This document shows positions 48,614 through 59,831 of a stretch of 64,000 nt of DNA, one piece after another. Position 1 is the stretch's first letter; each line of letters begins with the position of its first letter. Position numbers and translations under genes: made by a program. The DNA is from Xiphydria camelus (taxonomy: Eukaryota > Arthropoda > Insecta > Hymenoptera > Xiphydriidae). The notes beneath the pieces were generated by a model that worked only from the letters and a program-made list of their open reading frames with translations, was not told the DNA's origin and searched no databases. The DNA lies in the NCBI GenBank assembly GCA_963678675.1, contig OY783192.1, positions 7,450,001 through 7,514,000 of the forward strand. The letters run 5' to 3'.

Positions 48614-49164
48614 ATACTAAGTTATGAGATGCCTATTGAATTACGAGACTCGCTCCTATGAGTTTAGAATTGATATCATAACGGAGAGATTCTCGGTAGG
48701 TATACGCGTTATTTCAGATATATGCGTTTGTTTTCAGGTCAATTCGAATGATGTAAATGATAATTCTTAATAAATTCACATGTGCAAGATTGATTTTCGC
48801 CTAGAATGTATTTCTAAATTTTCGGTTGCAGTAACTTCTCACAAAACGCGCGTACCACGTAAGTACCTATTTCATATTAAAACAGTACAGCGTCGAAAGA
48901 TCTTGAAACGGAACTTTATGATACACATTAATCTCGAATCAGTTTCTGTTTGCCACGTTCTTTATTTATTGGGAATTAATAGAAGAAACTCATAAAATAT
49001 TTAATAAGTGACATATGTAAGACTAAGATCGAGCAGCGCTTTAATATATTCACTGAGAGATGCTGCAAGTATTATCATAGCTCTGTCAAATGTACATATA
49101 CAGACTAACTGTTATCCGCGACTTCGTACGCGTGGTATTTAAATTATTGTATTCTTTTCTTAAT
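48614..49164. other. non-coding stretch
   Basis: Mixed AT-rich and short CpG-containing DNA. No gene or repeat was recognised. It ends at the left terminal repeat of the next element. Confidence 0.4.
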
Positions 49165-49866
49165 TGAAGGGCTCGGGGCAACAAGGGATATAAGCCACAT
49201 TTTCATTATTCTGAGAAAACTCGGTTTGAATATATCATTCAAACCCTGAAATCATAAAATAAGTCGGACTAATTTTGTTTTAAATGTGTACAAACAGTTG
49301 AAAGCAGTGCTTTTGATAGTAAATAATTAATTTTAAAAAATAATTTACATACCTGAAAAAAACAACATTTATTTAAAAACCAAGTGACATATAACTTTTT
49401 ATAATAAAAAGAAATATCTATTTTTGGTATTTATAATATTTAATAATACATATTTATATTTATATTATATATAATATTTATATTTGGTACCCGTGCACCT
49501 CACTTACAAAGCCCAATTGACGGGTGTGAGGGGGGGGGGGGTTGAGCTTCCCCTGCCAGGCGCGTCCCTAGGTGGCGGATAAGGGGAATGGCCGATCTGA
49601 TCAACGCCCCAGTGGCGCGAAAGGATCGGTTAACGGGAGAGATAAGCACTTCCAATGGTGCATAAACCCACCAACGGGAGAGTGAAGGCTCTCGTCGTGG
49701 ACCAAAAGCTCCCCCCAAACATAAGGTGTGAGCTACCGTGCTGAGATGTTGTATGGCGCAGGGGGTAAGATGCGTTCCCAAACGGTGCCTCCCAGATACC
49801 GGGCGCCCTCTGGGAGTAAATAGCCAAGCCCTGGGTGAACGGACCTCTCCCCAGGTGATACCGCTT

Positions 49867-50732
49867 ATGTCTGACACTCGTGGGACAAAAATGGACCTGA
49901 ATAAAAAAAGAAACGAAACTACGGAACAACCATCTGGGGCGGAAACGAACCAGATGGGGGACGGAGAAACGGACGGAAGACACAGGGTCGTCAAGCAGAG
50001 ATTGAGTGGAGCTGCGAGGCGACGACTGAATAAACAGACGCAAGGGGGGGTAAGGACTGAACAAGTCCGCACAACCCCTGGGACGGCGACAGATGGGGCT
50101 AGAGACGGAAGTGGGAGGGGGACTAAGAGATTTAACCCCGAACACCCCATACGCCTAGCCCCAGCACGACACAGACTGAGAAAAAGACTCGAACTGAGAC
50201 ATACGCACAAAAGGCGACAAGAATGTTCAGGTGGGCCCTTGTACCAGAAGGGTACCCTGATAGACGACTGACGACGGACGAACTGACAGCGATCAAGAGG
50301 CTGCTTAAAGCCCAGATCCTGTCAATACCCGACGGCACAAAGATACCCATCTTCGAGGGGATGTGGGAAAGAGACGGTGCGGCCGTAATAGGGTGCACCG
50401 ACGAAGAGACTGGGATGTGGCTGAAAAGCCTATTCCCAGAGAACAAGATAGGAAACCTCATCCTCAACGTGGTCTCGACCGAAGAGCTCCCGAAGCGACA
50501 CAGGGTAGTAGTCCACGTTGAGGATGAGGAAATGACAGCCTCGGAGGCAGTACAGTTTCTGGCAAAACAGAATACGGGACTGGTCAAAGAGGACTGGACG
50601 ATTGTCAAGGGCAGTGAAAGCAAGGGAGCTACTAGCGCCCACTTCGCTGCACTCGTCAATGATAAGGCGTTACGGGTCTTAGAAAAGCCTGTAACTTCAA
50701 ACCTCACTGCGGGACTCAGAGAGCAACTGTGA
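49867..50732 (+). pseudogene. LINE ORF1 (nucleic-acid-binding protein), frameshifted
   Basis: A likely start at 49867 gives MSDTRGTKMDLNKKR, a basic, polar N-terminus rich in R, K, T and G. A frameshift near 50155 moves to the frame that reads TYAQKATRMFRWALVPEGYP and LTTDELTAIKRLL and ends at 50732. The second half matches the kind of ORF1 globular domain seen in LOA and R1-like elements. ORF1 proteins bind element RNA. The opposite-strand 236-codon frame here is a shadow. Confidence 0.65.
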
Positions 50733-51903
50733 AGTTGCTTGAGAAGAACCGCGGTGGGGATTAGGACAAAATTGAGAAAGACGGGTGAACCCAGATATGG
50801 CTCACTCGACACTCAATGTTGTACAAATTAACTTGCATCATAGCAAAAGCGCCTCGGCCATATTGGTCAAGGAGCTAGCGAAGATGCACACAGGCATAGC
50901 ACTAATACAAGAACCGTGGGTGGTAAATGGTGCTATAAGAGGGCTTGGAGGAAGCGAGAGCTTACTCTTCACGAACTCTGAGGATAAGATTAGAGCCTGT
51001 GTGCATTCTTGTAAAGGGAGTGCAGGCGGTTTTCATTCCACAACTGAGCTGCGGAGACCTGGCGGTAGCTAGGGTAAACCTGGCAGACAGGAGTGGAAGC
51101 AAACTAGAGTTTATCATAGGGTCAGCGTACTTGCCCTATGACTCAGCAGAACCTCCACCTACAAGGGAACTCAAAAACCTAGTAAAAGAGGTGAGGAAAA
51201 GGAAGGGTGAACTCCTGGTGGGGTGCGACGCGAACTCCCATCATGTAGGATGGGGGAGCACTAACACCAATACTAGGGGAGAATCCCTTCACGAATACAT
51301 CCTGGCATCAGATCTGTCTATACTGAACAGGGGAAATGAACCTACCTTCATGGACCGAAGGAGACATGAAGTGCTGGATATTACCCTATGTTCTGCGGGA
51401 GTACTGGATTGGGTGGGTGACTGGAGGGTTTCCAAAGAACCTTCAGGATCAGACCACAGTCAGGTGCTCCTTACGATAAAAGGGCATCGGGAGGGGGTCT
51501 CTAAAAGGAACCCTAAAAAGACAGACTGGGATAGGTACGTGAAGGAACTAAAACAGAGGATTCAGGACGTACCTACCCGGTTCTGCCATAAGAATCAGCT
51601 CGAGGTGACGGCCGGACGTTTCGCAGAGGCGCTGAGACTGTCATACGAGGCTTGCAGTGTAGAAAATATCCTCAAGGGAACCAAAAAGGTCAACTGGTGG
51701 AATAACAAGCTGGCCTCAACTAGAGGCCTGTTAAGGAAAGCTTGGAATAAGGTCAAGAACGCTAAAGACCTACCCAAGAAAGAAAAAGCACTGGAGGAGA
51801 GAAGATCCCTTCAGAGAAAATATAATAAAGAACTGGCACATGCTAGGAAAACAGGCTGGAGGAAATTCAGCAGCAGCATTGAGGAGTACCCAGCTAGCAA
51901 AGT

Positions 51904-53479
51904 AGTTCTATAAATTTAGAGTAATAGGAGTTTTATATTCTGTTAATGTTTTATAGTTGTATCTAGAGCACTGCATTGTTGCATTAATGTGGCACGTGAG
52001 ACTATTTTGCCTTCAGAAACTGAATTGTTTTTTAAATTTGTTGCAAGAACGTTCTTAGAGCATAATTTATAGAGCATTTATAAGATAACTGCTAATGTAG
52101 CCCTATAAGAGTGTACAGTAACACAATTTTACAGCAATGGTGCTTATAGAATCAAATTACTGTAAAACCGATGCAAAATAGTGCCTTATAGAATTATACC
52201 ATCTTCTGTGACACTCTTATAAAATTATTCCGTAAAATGTCGCTTATAGTTTCTTTATAGAACTATTGTGTAAGGGGTTGCTATAAGTTACAATTTTGCT
52301 GCGCAGAAAAAATTACAAATATGAAAGCTGCTATCGAACTTAAGAGAAAAAGCTCTATAAGGCAGTTATAGAGAATAATAATACAGTTGTTATAAAATCA
52401 TTATAGAGTAAATAAGTATTAATACAAGCCTTTTTGTTCCATAAAAAAAGACGCTATGGAACTACCATACCATAACCACATTTTATTTGATGCCATGTTT
52501 TAAGAGTTTATTTTGTTATGTGGGGTGTACGAGTTTTGTGCAATTGCAATATTTTTAATATATACCTACAATATAAATAGGTGAAATGATATCAATAGTA
52601 TGGATTATGTTTACTTTTTGACTATTTTATATACAGTTGGTTGATAAATTCATCAATTTAGAAAACATTTTTTTTTATTAAATTTCCAGTATCATAGAAA
52701 ATATAAGGTAAACTAAGGGCGCGTCAAAAATTACTATTATGTACTATATATTTCACGATAAAGCTTTTTCCGCATTAAAATTTACTGCTCCCTGATGGAC
52801 TCTATACAAACCAACTAAGCAATTCGTAATGATGTGAGTACACTTATGCAGGTTGATTAGAACCATCTTGGTTCTTGGTCTATCCATATTATTTCTGACA
52901 TGTGCAGCGTTGTGATGTGATACAGAAACATTTTGTTTTTAAAAGAGAGAATTAAACGATTTTAAAGTTCTCTAAATAGAACACCATGCACACAGGAGCG
53001 TTCAGCAGATGAGGACTCGAAGACACCGACCGATCAACGAAGTTAAGCAGCAAAAAGTGCGGACAGTAGTTGGATGGGTGACCGCTCACGATGAAAAGAT
53101 ATATACTACTACTAGAACACCCATGCAACACCAAAATTGTATAACGAAGCAATATGCGTTGCTAAAGAATAATTCTATAAGAGTTCTTTTTTTGTTCTAT
53201 ACCAGAATTCTAAGACAACATTTTAGAACTGCTATAGACTTTTTATGAGATTGCTTTGTAACTGTTATAAAGATTCTTTAAGACCTGTGAGAACGTTTAC
53301 TCAACAATTCTATAAGTGTTCCTGCAGACCTTACAGAACAGCTTAAAGAACTAAAACGTTCTATAGAAAGGTGCCCATTCTTATTCTATAAGTGTTGTAA
53401 GAACGTTTTGAAAATGTTCTTAGAACAAACATTGCTCTATAAGATTTGCTCTGGAAACGTTCTTACGATTTTTATAGAA
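51904..53479. mobile_element. 1.58-kb DNA element with GTTCTATAAA ends and subterminal repeats
   Basis: GTTCTATAAAT at 51904 is mirrored by TTTTTATAGAAC ending at 53479. CTATAAG and CTTATAG occur about eleven times near both ends, a subterminal-repeat pattern seen in some DNA transposons. No transposase is encoded. The middle carries a 5S-like sequence. No clean target duplication is seen; instead diverged versions of the same eight LINE codons occur on both sides. Confidence 0.65.
53007..53092 (+). pseudogene. 5S-rRNA-like sequence inside the DNA element
   Basis: GACCGATCAACGAAGTTAAG followed by CAGC, GCGGACAGTAGTTGGATG and GGTGACCGCT matches the internal promoter half of insect 5S rRNA. 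Upstream GAGGACTCGAAGACACCGA corresponds loosely to the preceding 5S part. The 5' third is absent. It shares GATCAACGAAGTTAAGCAGC with the sequence at 32300-32380, so both may be 5S-derived SINE heads. Confidence 0.7.
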
Positions 53480-56064
53480 CGTGAAATTGCTACTTGGGTA
53501 TGCTGAGGCCTCCAGACTAGTTAAAGTACTGGGGGGAAAGAACAACGCAAATGTGGGTTGTTTAATCAAATCAGACGGACAATATACTTGGAGCACGGAG
53601 GAAACTCTGGAGCTCCTGCTTGAGGAGCACTTTCCGGGCTTTGAAAGAACGAGAGAATGGAGGCAAGAGAGCAGGTATGGGCAAAAAGCACCAAACTGGG
53701 CTCTTGCTGCTAAAATTGTATACCCTCAGGCGGTTGAATGGACTGTTAGTACATTCAAACCACTGAAGTCACCAGGTCCAGATGGCATCTACCCCCTAAT
53801 GCTTCAAAGGGGTCTAGAAGTCATAATTGGACTATTAACTAAACTGCTTAGAGCTAGTGTTGCTCTTGGTACAGTTCCAAGGGTCTGGGGAGAAGCAAGG
53901 ATTGCCTTCATACCCAAACCCGGAAAAACGGCTATATTAAGCCAAGAGACTTCAGACCCATAAGCCTAACTTCCTTTGTGTTGAAAACCTTAGAAAGGCT
54001 TATGGATAGACATATTAAGAGTTCATACATAGCCGAACGACCTCTATCCCCTGCACAATATGCCTATAGGGAGGGCAGATCCACAGAGACTGCCCTACAC
54101 CACCTTGTGGCAAGGGTGGGGGAACAGATAGAGGAAGGGGGCTATGCTATGGCACTCTTCATAGACATTGAAGGAGCGTTTGATCGCACCGGATACAATG
54201 TAATAACCGAAGCCATGTCTAGTGGAGGGATACCAGAAACACTAATAGACTGGACTCGGAGCATGTTGGCGAACAGATTGGTGATCGCCAAGAAAGATGA
54301 TATAGAGGTAAAGGGGCGACCATCGGGAGGATGTCCGCAGGGAGGGGTTTTGTCACCTCTACTGTGGTGCCTCGTAGTGGACGAACTCTTAGAACTACTG
54401 AGGAGGGAAGGATTCCTGGTCCATGGCTATGCAGATGATGCTGCGGTTGTGGTCAGGGGCAACTTCCTTAGTGTACTAAGGGACAGAATGAACTGTGCCG
54501 TACGAACAGTGGATGAATGGTGTAAAAAGACCAATCTCTCGGTGAACCCGGAGAAAGTGTCTGCCATGATATTCACTAGAAAATACAAGGTGGAGTACCC
54601 GGAACCATTAAGGTTCAGGGGGACAAACATCGAGTATGTCAGAACACAAAAATACTTGGGTGTCGTCTTAGACACCAAGTTGCATTGGAAAGAACATATC
54701 ACATGCCAGATCGCGAAGGTATATGCCTCGCTATGGGCATGCAGAAGAGCAATGGGCAGAAACTGGGGCTTTAGTCCCAGGGTCAAGAAACCGGTTGAAA
54801 GCCCTTCAGAGCGTGTTCCTGAGGGCTGCAACAGGGGCAATGAGATCCACACCAACTGAGGCTCTAGAGGTGGCACTTGATGTGCTGCCTCTTGACCTTT
54901 TGATAAGAGAAAGAGCGGAACTCTGCATACAGGATGAACTGCCTTGGGGAGTGGACCAGGGCAAGGACAGCACACACCAGACTAGGCGTGCTTGATCAAG
55001 GATCTATGCCCTTGAGACAGGATAAGATAGCCAGGAAATACCAGATCAGGAAGGCCTTTGTGGTCTACCTACCTGAGAGGAATCACTGGGAAATTAGTAA
55101 GAGGACTCCGGGTCCCACAGTCAGGCACTGGTACACCGATGGGTCGGGGTACGGGGGTCGCTTTGGGGCGGGAGTCTTTGGACCTCAAGAAGACCTCAGG
55201 GTAAGTATCGCCCTGGGAGACAAAGCCACAGTGTTCCAGGCGGAAGTCTTGGCAATAAAACACTGCCTGGAACTACTTGTAGAGCAGCGCACTGCGAACA
55301 AGTATATTTATATTTGGTTTGACAGTCAAGCTGCTATAAAAGCACTCCACAGGACAAGCACAAATTCACAGATTGTGTGGGAGACTATGGAAGTGCTAGA
55401 GATTCTAGGGAAAACCAACAAGATTACTCTTGCTTGGGTCCCCGGACACACAGGAGTCCATGGTAACGAGATAGCGGACGTACTGGCGAAAGAGGGCACC
55501 AGAAAGGAGAACCTCATGCCAGTGGGAGTCCCCTTTGCCATGGGCAGGTTAGAGATTAAGAGGAAATTCCACAGGGAGCATTTTCACCGGTGGACTAATC
55601 TAGGAACGGGCAGACAGGCGAGGAATCTAATGCCTCGTCTAGCACAAAAGAGAGCCAGGTTACTAGTGAATATGAACAGGATAAGCCTGAGCATTACAAT
55701 CAGACTATTAACTGGTCACGGAAAATTCAACTCACACTGCAGAAGACTAGGTCTATCGGAAACGGATAGATGTCGATACTGCAAAGTGGAGAGGGAAGAT
55801 GCCCAGCACCTGCTGCTGGAATGTCCAGCACTAGGGGCTTATAGACACCGTCTGATAGGCGAGGCTTTTCCTAGCCTGGAAAGGGCTAGAGAGCTAGGGG
55901 TGGAATGGATATGTGGACTGGCCAAAAAGGCCAAGATGCAAATCTAAGGTACACCCCTAATCACAGCGGGGCTACAATAAAACTATTAAGTTTTCGGTGG
56001 CGTTCAGGGATGATTAGCGTCCTAACCGCTTTTATTATTATTATTATTATTATTATATTTGGTA

Positions 56065-56453
56065 TTTTATTTTGGTGTAAAAGGAACATAGTTTTATATT
56101 TTACGATTAGAAGGGTAGCACTTAATGAATAGTATCAAAATTTTGGTTGCCATTCTCCTGTAACAATATTTTAATCACCCAGTGACTAGTAGATATTTTT
56201 AATGCAAAAAGGTCACAAGCCACAAATTAGAGAATCGTCTTTGTTTTTGCAAGAACATGATTATAGCACAGTGCAAACTCAGATTTATTTTCACTAGTAC
56301 CTAAACCTCAACTTTAAGAAAAGATTCAATTTTTAGTGAACAATAATTTAAATTTATTACTATTACAGCATTCTGTTTTTTTTTCTATAGAAGGGCATAA
56401 GCCATTTTTATTTCTGCATAAAGGGCACATAAGCCACTATAAAACTTACTTAC
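56065..56453. other. non-coding part of the host transposon
   Basis: AT-rich right-hand interior of the 49165-56832 element. It lies downstream of the splice donor at 56453 and could be an intron relic. CATAAGCCA motifs occur at 56394 and 56428. Confidence 0.4.
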
Positions 56454-56615
56454 CGATAAATCGCTGAAGGATTCATCATCAGAAGTTGAGCTTGTTTCAA
56501 CACAATTCCGGTCTTTAACTGAATCACCTGAGTCGAAATCACGATTACTATCACTTGAATTGAACTCATCTTCAGTCTGTTTTCATTTGCACGTCCTTCC
56601 AGTCACAGTGGCCAT
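56454..56615 (-). pseudogene. probable first transposase exon, acidic N-terminus, with splice donor
   Basis: From 56615 downward the frame reads MATVTGRTCK, one TGA, then TEDEFNSSDSNRDFDSG and SSTSDDESFSDLS, 54 codons in total. It ends exactly at a consensus donor, TCG followed by GTAAGT, in phase 0. Serine- and aspartate-rich N-termini are common in DNA transposases, for example piggyBac-like ones. The TGA can be explained by decay of a CGA codon. The exon points inward from the right terminal repeat about 215 bases away. No matching acceptor exon survives, so identity is inferred. Confidence 0.5.
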
Positions 56616-56889
56616 AATGACTTTTGTGTGGCTTATAATCCCCTTGTATGAAAATAAGTACCAACTTAATAAATATACAACAACGGCATTCTCGGCTGTT
56701 GGCGCCATATGTTGCAATATGTATGTAATATTTGTTGCGGCTTCTGCCTTGCATTACAGCAATCCATCAGAGCAGAAATTTCATTTTCGCGTAAAATGTT
56801 GCTTATATCCCTTGTTGCCCCGAGCCCTTCAATTGACGGATATCAATGAGGGATGTGCAACCTTCTCCCAGCCTTCCCCCTTATACACG

Positions 56890-57105
56890 CCGTTGATGTC
56901 GCCTGTTCAGTTTCATTGAATGCCTCCATCTTGGAGCATTCGCGATATTGAAATTATTATGACTCCACATGCTCTATGCCCTTTGGGTTTTAAGTTACTT
57001 TTCTCCCAAACTTTGTCAAAATCGATTCAGTAGTTTAGCTGTAAAGACGTAACAAATATACAGATAACCTCACTGTCGTATTTATAATATTAGTAAGGAT
57101 AAACA
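56890..57105 (+). mobile_element. 3' end of an RTE-type LINE or a SINE using the same tail
   Basis: AAAATCGATTCAGTAGTTTA near 57017, followed by GTAACAAATATACAGATAAC and TATAATATTAGTAAGGAT, is the characteristic end seen in many insect RTE-clade elements and their SINE partners. No reverse transcriptase is present, so it is a 5'-truncated copy. The left boundary is approximate. Confidence 0.65.
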
Positions 57106-58447
57106 AAGACACCAAAATATGATCGCAGTACCTACTGCTAGCAAAAATCGAAGCATGATGCACACAATTCAGATTATTTTACGTCAAATAAATTTTCGAA
57201 TTTATTTTGCCATGAATCGCCACGAAACATTCATAGCGCCTCTAGTTGACTTTTCACAGAGATTAGTAGAAGTGATCGGCTATAACGTCCAGTAATAAAA
57301 GAGGCCTCATGACTGCCACAGTAAAACGTACCGTACGTTTATGCGAATACCGTTGCGCATAATCGAGCACAGACGGGCCCCGCCATATACCGGTAATTAG
57401 TCGCGTGCATTCAGTGAAAGCGCTAATACGCTCCGTCACCGATTTAATTAGCCAATAACTCGTGGTTGGCTGGTCGGACGTGTCTACGTTCGGGCTATTA
57501 AACGACGGGCGGAGGGCGATAACGAAATCGACGAGCGAATCCCTCGACGTCGATCTCGTGCCGTCTCTCTCTATAGGATAGATTCTCTGTCGGATTTGTC
57601 GGGTCATTACGCGGTATCCTCCATATGTAATGCGCGTACCTATACGCACTCCTTTTATGTCGATCATCGGATTGTAGAAGGATGGCGAGGATGGACGATC
57701 GAATATATATCTCAATATGTGTATTGCACGTATAAGTGCATGTATATAGTTATATAGCGATGCAGCAAAGCAGGACCAGATCGAGGCCGTTGATTTCGGA
57801 TTGAGTCGAGTGGAGTTATGAAAACGCTGTCCGGCACGGCGGCCACCGACCTACATGAGGTCTTTCAAAGGAAATCCATTTACTGCAGAAGAGCGGATCC
57901 TGGGTCGCGTCCAGGATACTCTAATGGCCACCGAACCTATCACTACAATTGCTGCCGTCGTCGCCACCGTGGTTACTGCTGCTGGCACCCCGATTAAACC
58001 GGGAAGATATCGCTACGCGAAAGAGACGGCAACTGCTGATATGTTTTTGAAACGTATTCATAAGTATATTCCGATCGTGAACCACCGTTCTCCGAGAGAT
58101 GGACGGGTATAGAATGGAAGAGGTTCGTGATATAAAAGCTCCGATGGTTCGTCTCTTTTCAAGCTCATGATAACTAAAATAAACAATATATCTTTACGCG
58201 TGTAATCGAAAATCATTTTATTCTGATATACAATCGAGCCTCATTCATGTAAGCATCGCCTATTCGAAAGAGAAATAGACGATCAAGTAGATCCAAAATT
58301 CAGCCCGACAAGTGAGATTCTACTGTATTCAATATAAATTTAGTGATACGTACTACAGAACACCCAGTCAATAATTCTGATCGACCCGCTTAGGGTGACA
58401 GTACTTCAGTCGAGTCGACCGTAGCTAAAAGATTGGGGTGATTCTTA
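57106..58447. other. non-coding stretch, probably host DNA
   Basis: CpG-rich with compact AT-core phrases such as TTTAATTAGCCAATAACTC. Frames at 57263-57715 (minus), 57855-58112 (plus) and a short plus-strand one from 57818 lack known domains; I do not call them genes. Confidence 0.4.
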
Positions 58448-59060
58448 GTGTTTTGCCACGAAGGCTAACTTGATTGGTGCTTCATGGCTGTAACGTCCTA
58501 CGTAGCCGTTTTCATGGAATAAAACGCAGCGGCGAACAAAGCGATAGAACAAGGGAAATCGAATAGCGACGAGCAAGGCCGCTGTGAAGACCGGAACGCC
58601 AACTCCGCACACAGCCAAAACTGCACCGCGAGTAACACGAACCCTCGCGCAAGGTGAAGGCGCGAAACCTCTACGTGTCATCCCCGCAACATTAAAAGAA
58701 ATGCGCCAGCGAAAAACAAGACGCCGTTTTGCGGAGAGGCAATCGACCAGCCGCTGACAGGGAGAAACTCCACGATTCAACGCATTCCTTCTCCTTCCCT
58801 TTTTCAACATCAGGAGGGATCCCCACCCGGAACGAAGTCTAACCAGATATAAAAGGAGAATCCTGGATACCCCCCGGAGACAGAGAGTTTTTCTTCCAGA
58901 TAATCCTCATTCCGTCAAACTTGTAGTTCCTTGTTGTGATTCACGCGTGCTCGTTCTGTTTGTGGTTCGAATAAAGTTCTAATAGTAGTGATTCTGGACT
59001 GGTGGTACCTCGAACCCTTTCCCCCTCGTGCAATCGCGTCAAGAGAGCGAGTGATCCAGC
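58448..59060 (+). mobile_element. LTR-like segment, possible solo LTR or 5' LTR
   Basis: A GC-rich block is followed by TATAAAAGG at 58848, AATAAA at 58970 and a C-rich stretch near 59015, the order of U3 promoter and R polyadenylation signal in an LTR. About 200 bases further, at 59256, an ATG opens MAKQEDPLVPP, which could be the start of a gag frame but is soon cut by CCCAATTGGGC repeats. Boundaries and target duplication could not be fixed. A simple host promoter is an alternative. Confidence 0.35.
58848..58856 (+). promoter_or_regulatory. TATA box of the LTR-like segment
   Basis: TATAAAAGG in GC-rich surroundings. A start site would fall near 58880. AATAAA at 58970-58975 follows about 90 bases downstream of that point, a spacing typical of a short LTR R region. 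Confidence 0.45.
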
Positions 59061-59831
59061 CCTGCTAGGAAGGATCGCACGGAAGCCAGGGAGAAGGAGA
59101 GAAAGAGAGCGAGAGATCAGAAATCAGAGTTCCAGATAAAGTTAAGTGACAATTGATTGTTCTTCTAAGATATAGAAACTTGCGTGTGTATCCCTGCTCC
59201 CCATTCTTTTCCCGAGTCGATAGTTGGTGGTCTAGGGAGTTGTCCATGACGTGACATGGCAAAACAAGAAGATCCGCTCGTACCCCCGTGTGGAAATGTT
59301 CATTGGGCCCCAATTACTAGTTGGGCGCCAATTGGGCAGCCCAATCAGTGCCCAATTGGGCTTTCGTTGGGCTTGTAATGCTCCGCCCAACCTATGCCCA
59401 ATTTGGGCCGCCCAATTGGGCCCCAATTGGGCAACCCTATTTATGCCCAATCAACCTGAAATGTTACTTTTAATGAATTTTAATGAATAAGATTAATAAT
59501 GAATAATAAGATTAATAATAATTAATAAGATTTTATATTTTCTCATAAAATGTACAAAAGTAAAATATAAACGTATTCAAGCGGAACAATGATTGATACA
59601 AATCATACGCGCGGGTTTTCTTAGTTTTTCATAAGTACAATTTAAGAATTTTCTATTTTCAGATTTTATAGATTTATATGCAAGGGGGATTAGGGTGCGA
59701 TTAATAATGTAAAAGGCCAAGGCCATACAGTAAGAAATAATAATAATATAAACGTATTCTTCAGTTTTTAGGGCTCTATCATACACTACATATATACACT
59801 ACACTACATACACTATATTTATTTAAATATA

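Larger units (their letters stand above)
50797..55947 (+). pseudogene. LINE ORF2: endonuclease, reverse transcriptase, RNase H
   Basis: Start MAHSTLNVVQINLHHSKSAS. The endonuclease shows IALIQEPW, then after a frameshift near 51000 VGCDANSHHVGWGS and GSDHSQVLL. A 1.58-kb DNA element splits the frame at 51904. RT resumes at 53481 with SPGPDGIYPLML, frameshifts near 53935, and shows LFIDIEGAFD (motif A), GCPQGGVLSPLLW, YADD at 54428-54439 and KYLGVVLD. About 100 bases of the thumb region are missing near 54785. Another frameshift near 54980 leads to RNase H: YTDGSGYGG, QAEVLAI, FDSQAAIKAL, HTGVHGNEIAD. A CCHC-like CRYCKVEREDAQHLLLEC follows, and the frame ends at 55947. It would nick the target, copy the RNA and remove it. 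Confidence 0.85.
49490..56052 (+). mobile_element. LOA-type non-LTR retrotransposon, nearly full length
   Basis: The 12-base target duplication TTATATTTGGTA lies at 49478-49489 and 56053-56064. The element begins with a GC-rich 5' leader, has two ORFs, and ends with a (TTA)n tail at about 56030-56052. ORF2 order is AP-like endonuclease, reverse transcriptase, RNase H and a CCHC-like knuckle. RNase H plus the RT sequence style (CPQGGVLSPLLW, KYLGVVLD) suggest the LOA/Ingi group. Without its 1.58-kb insertion it is about 5 kb. Frameshifts make it inactive. Confidence 0.85.
49165..56832. mobile_element. inverted-repeat transposon split by a LINE
   Basis: ATTGAAGGGCTCGGGGCAAC at 49164 continues AAGGGATATAAGC; the complement ends at about 56833. 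The left part is about 325 bases and the right part about 770. CATAAGCCAC-like motifs repeat near both ends (49191, 56216, 56394, 56428). The right part carries a probable first transposase exon on the minus strand. Everything between 49490 and 56052 is the later LINE insertion. I cannot assign a superfamily. Confidence 0.75.

Noticed and set aside
49500..50210. 236-codon minus-strand open frame, the second longest in the window
   Set aside because: It lies antisense over the LINE 5' leader and ORF1, is low-complexity in composition (many S, P, L, R), and has no domain. It is a shadow of the GC-rich LINE sequence.
57818..58112. Overlapping short plus-strand frames starting MKTLSGTAATDLHEV and MRSFKGNPFTAEERI
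   Set aside because: No domain, no signal peptide, no splice support. Could be a host exon, but nothing in the sequence distinguishes it from chance.
58445..58810. 121-codon minus-strand frame
   Set aside because: It overlaps the LTR-like segment, has no recognisable domain, and its composition reflects the GC-rich block.
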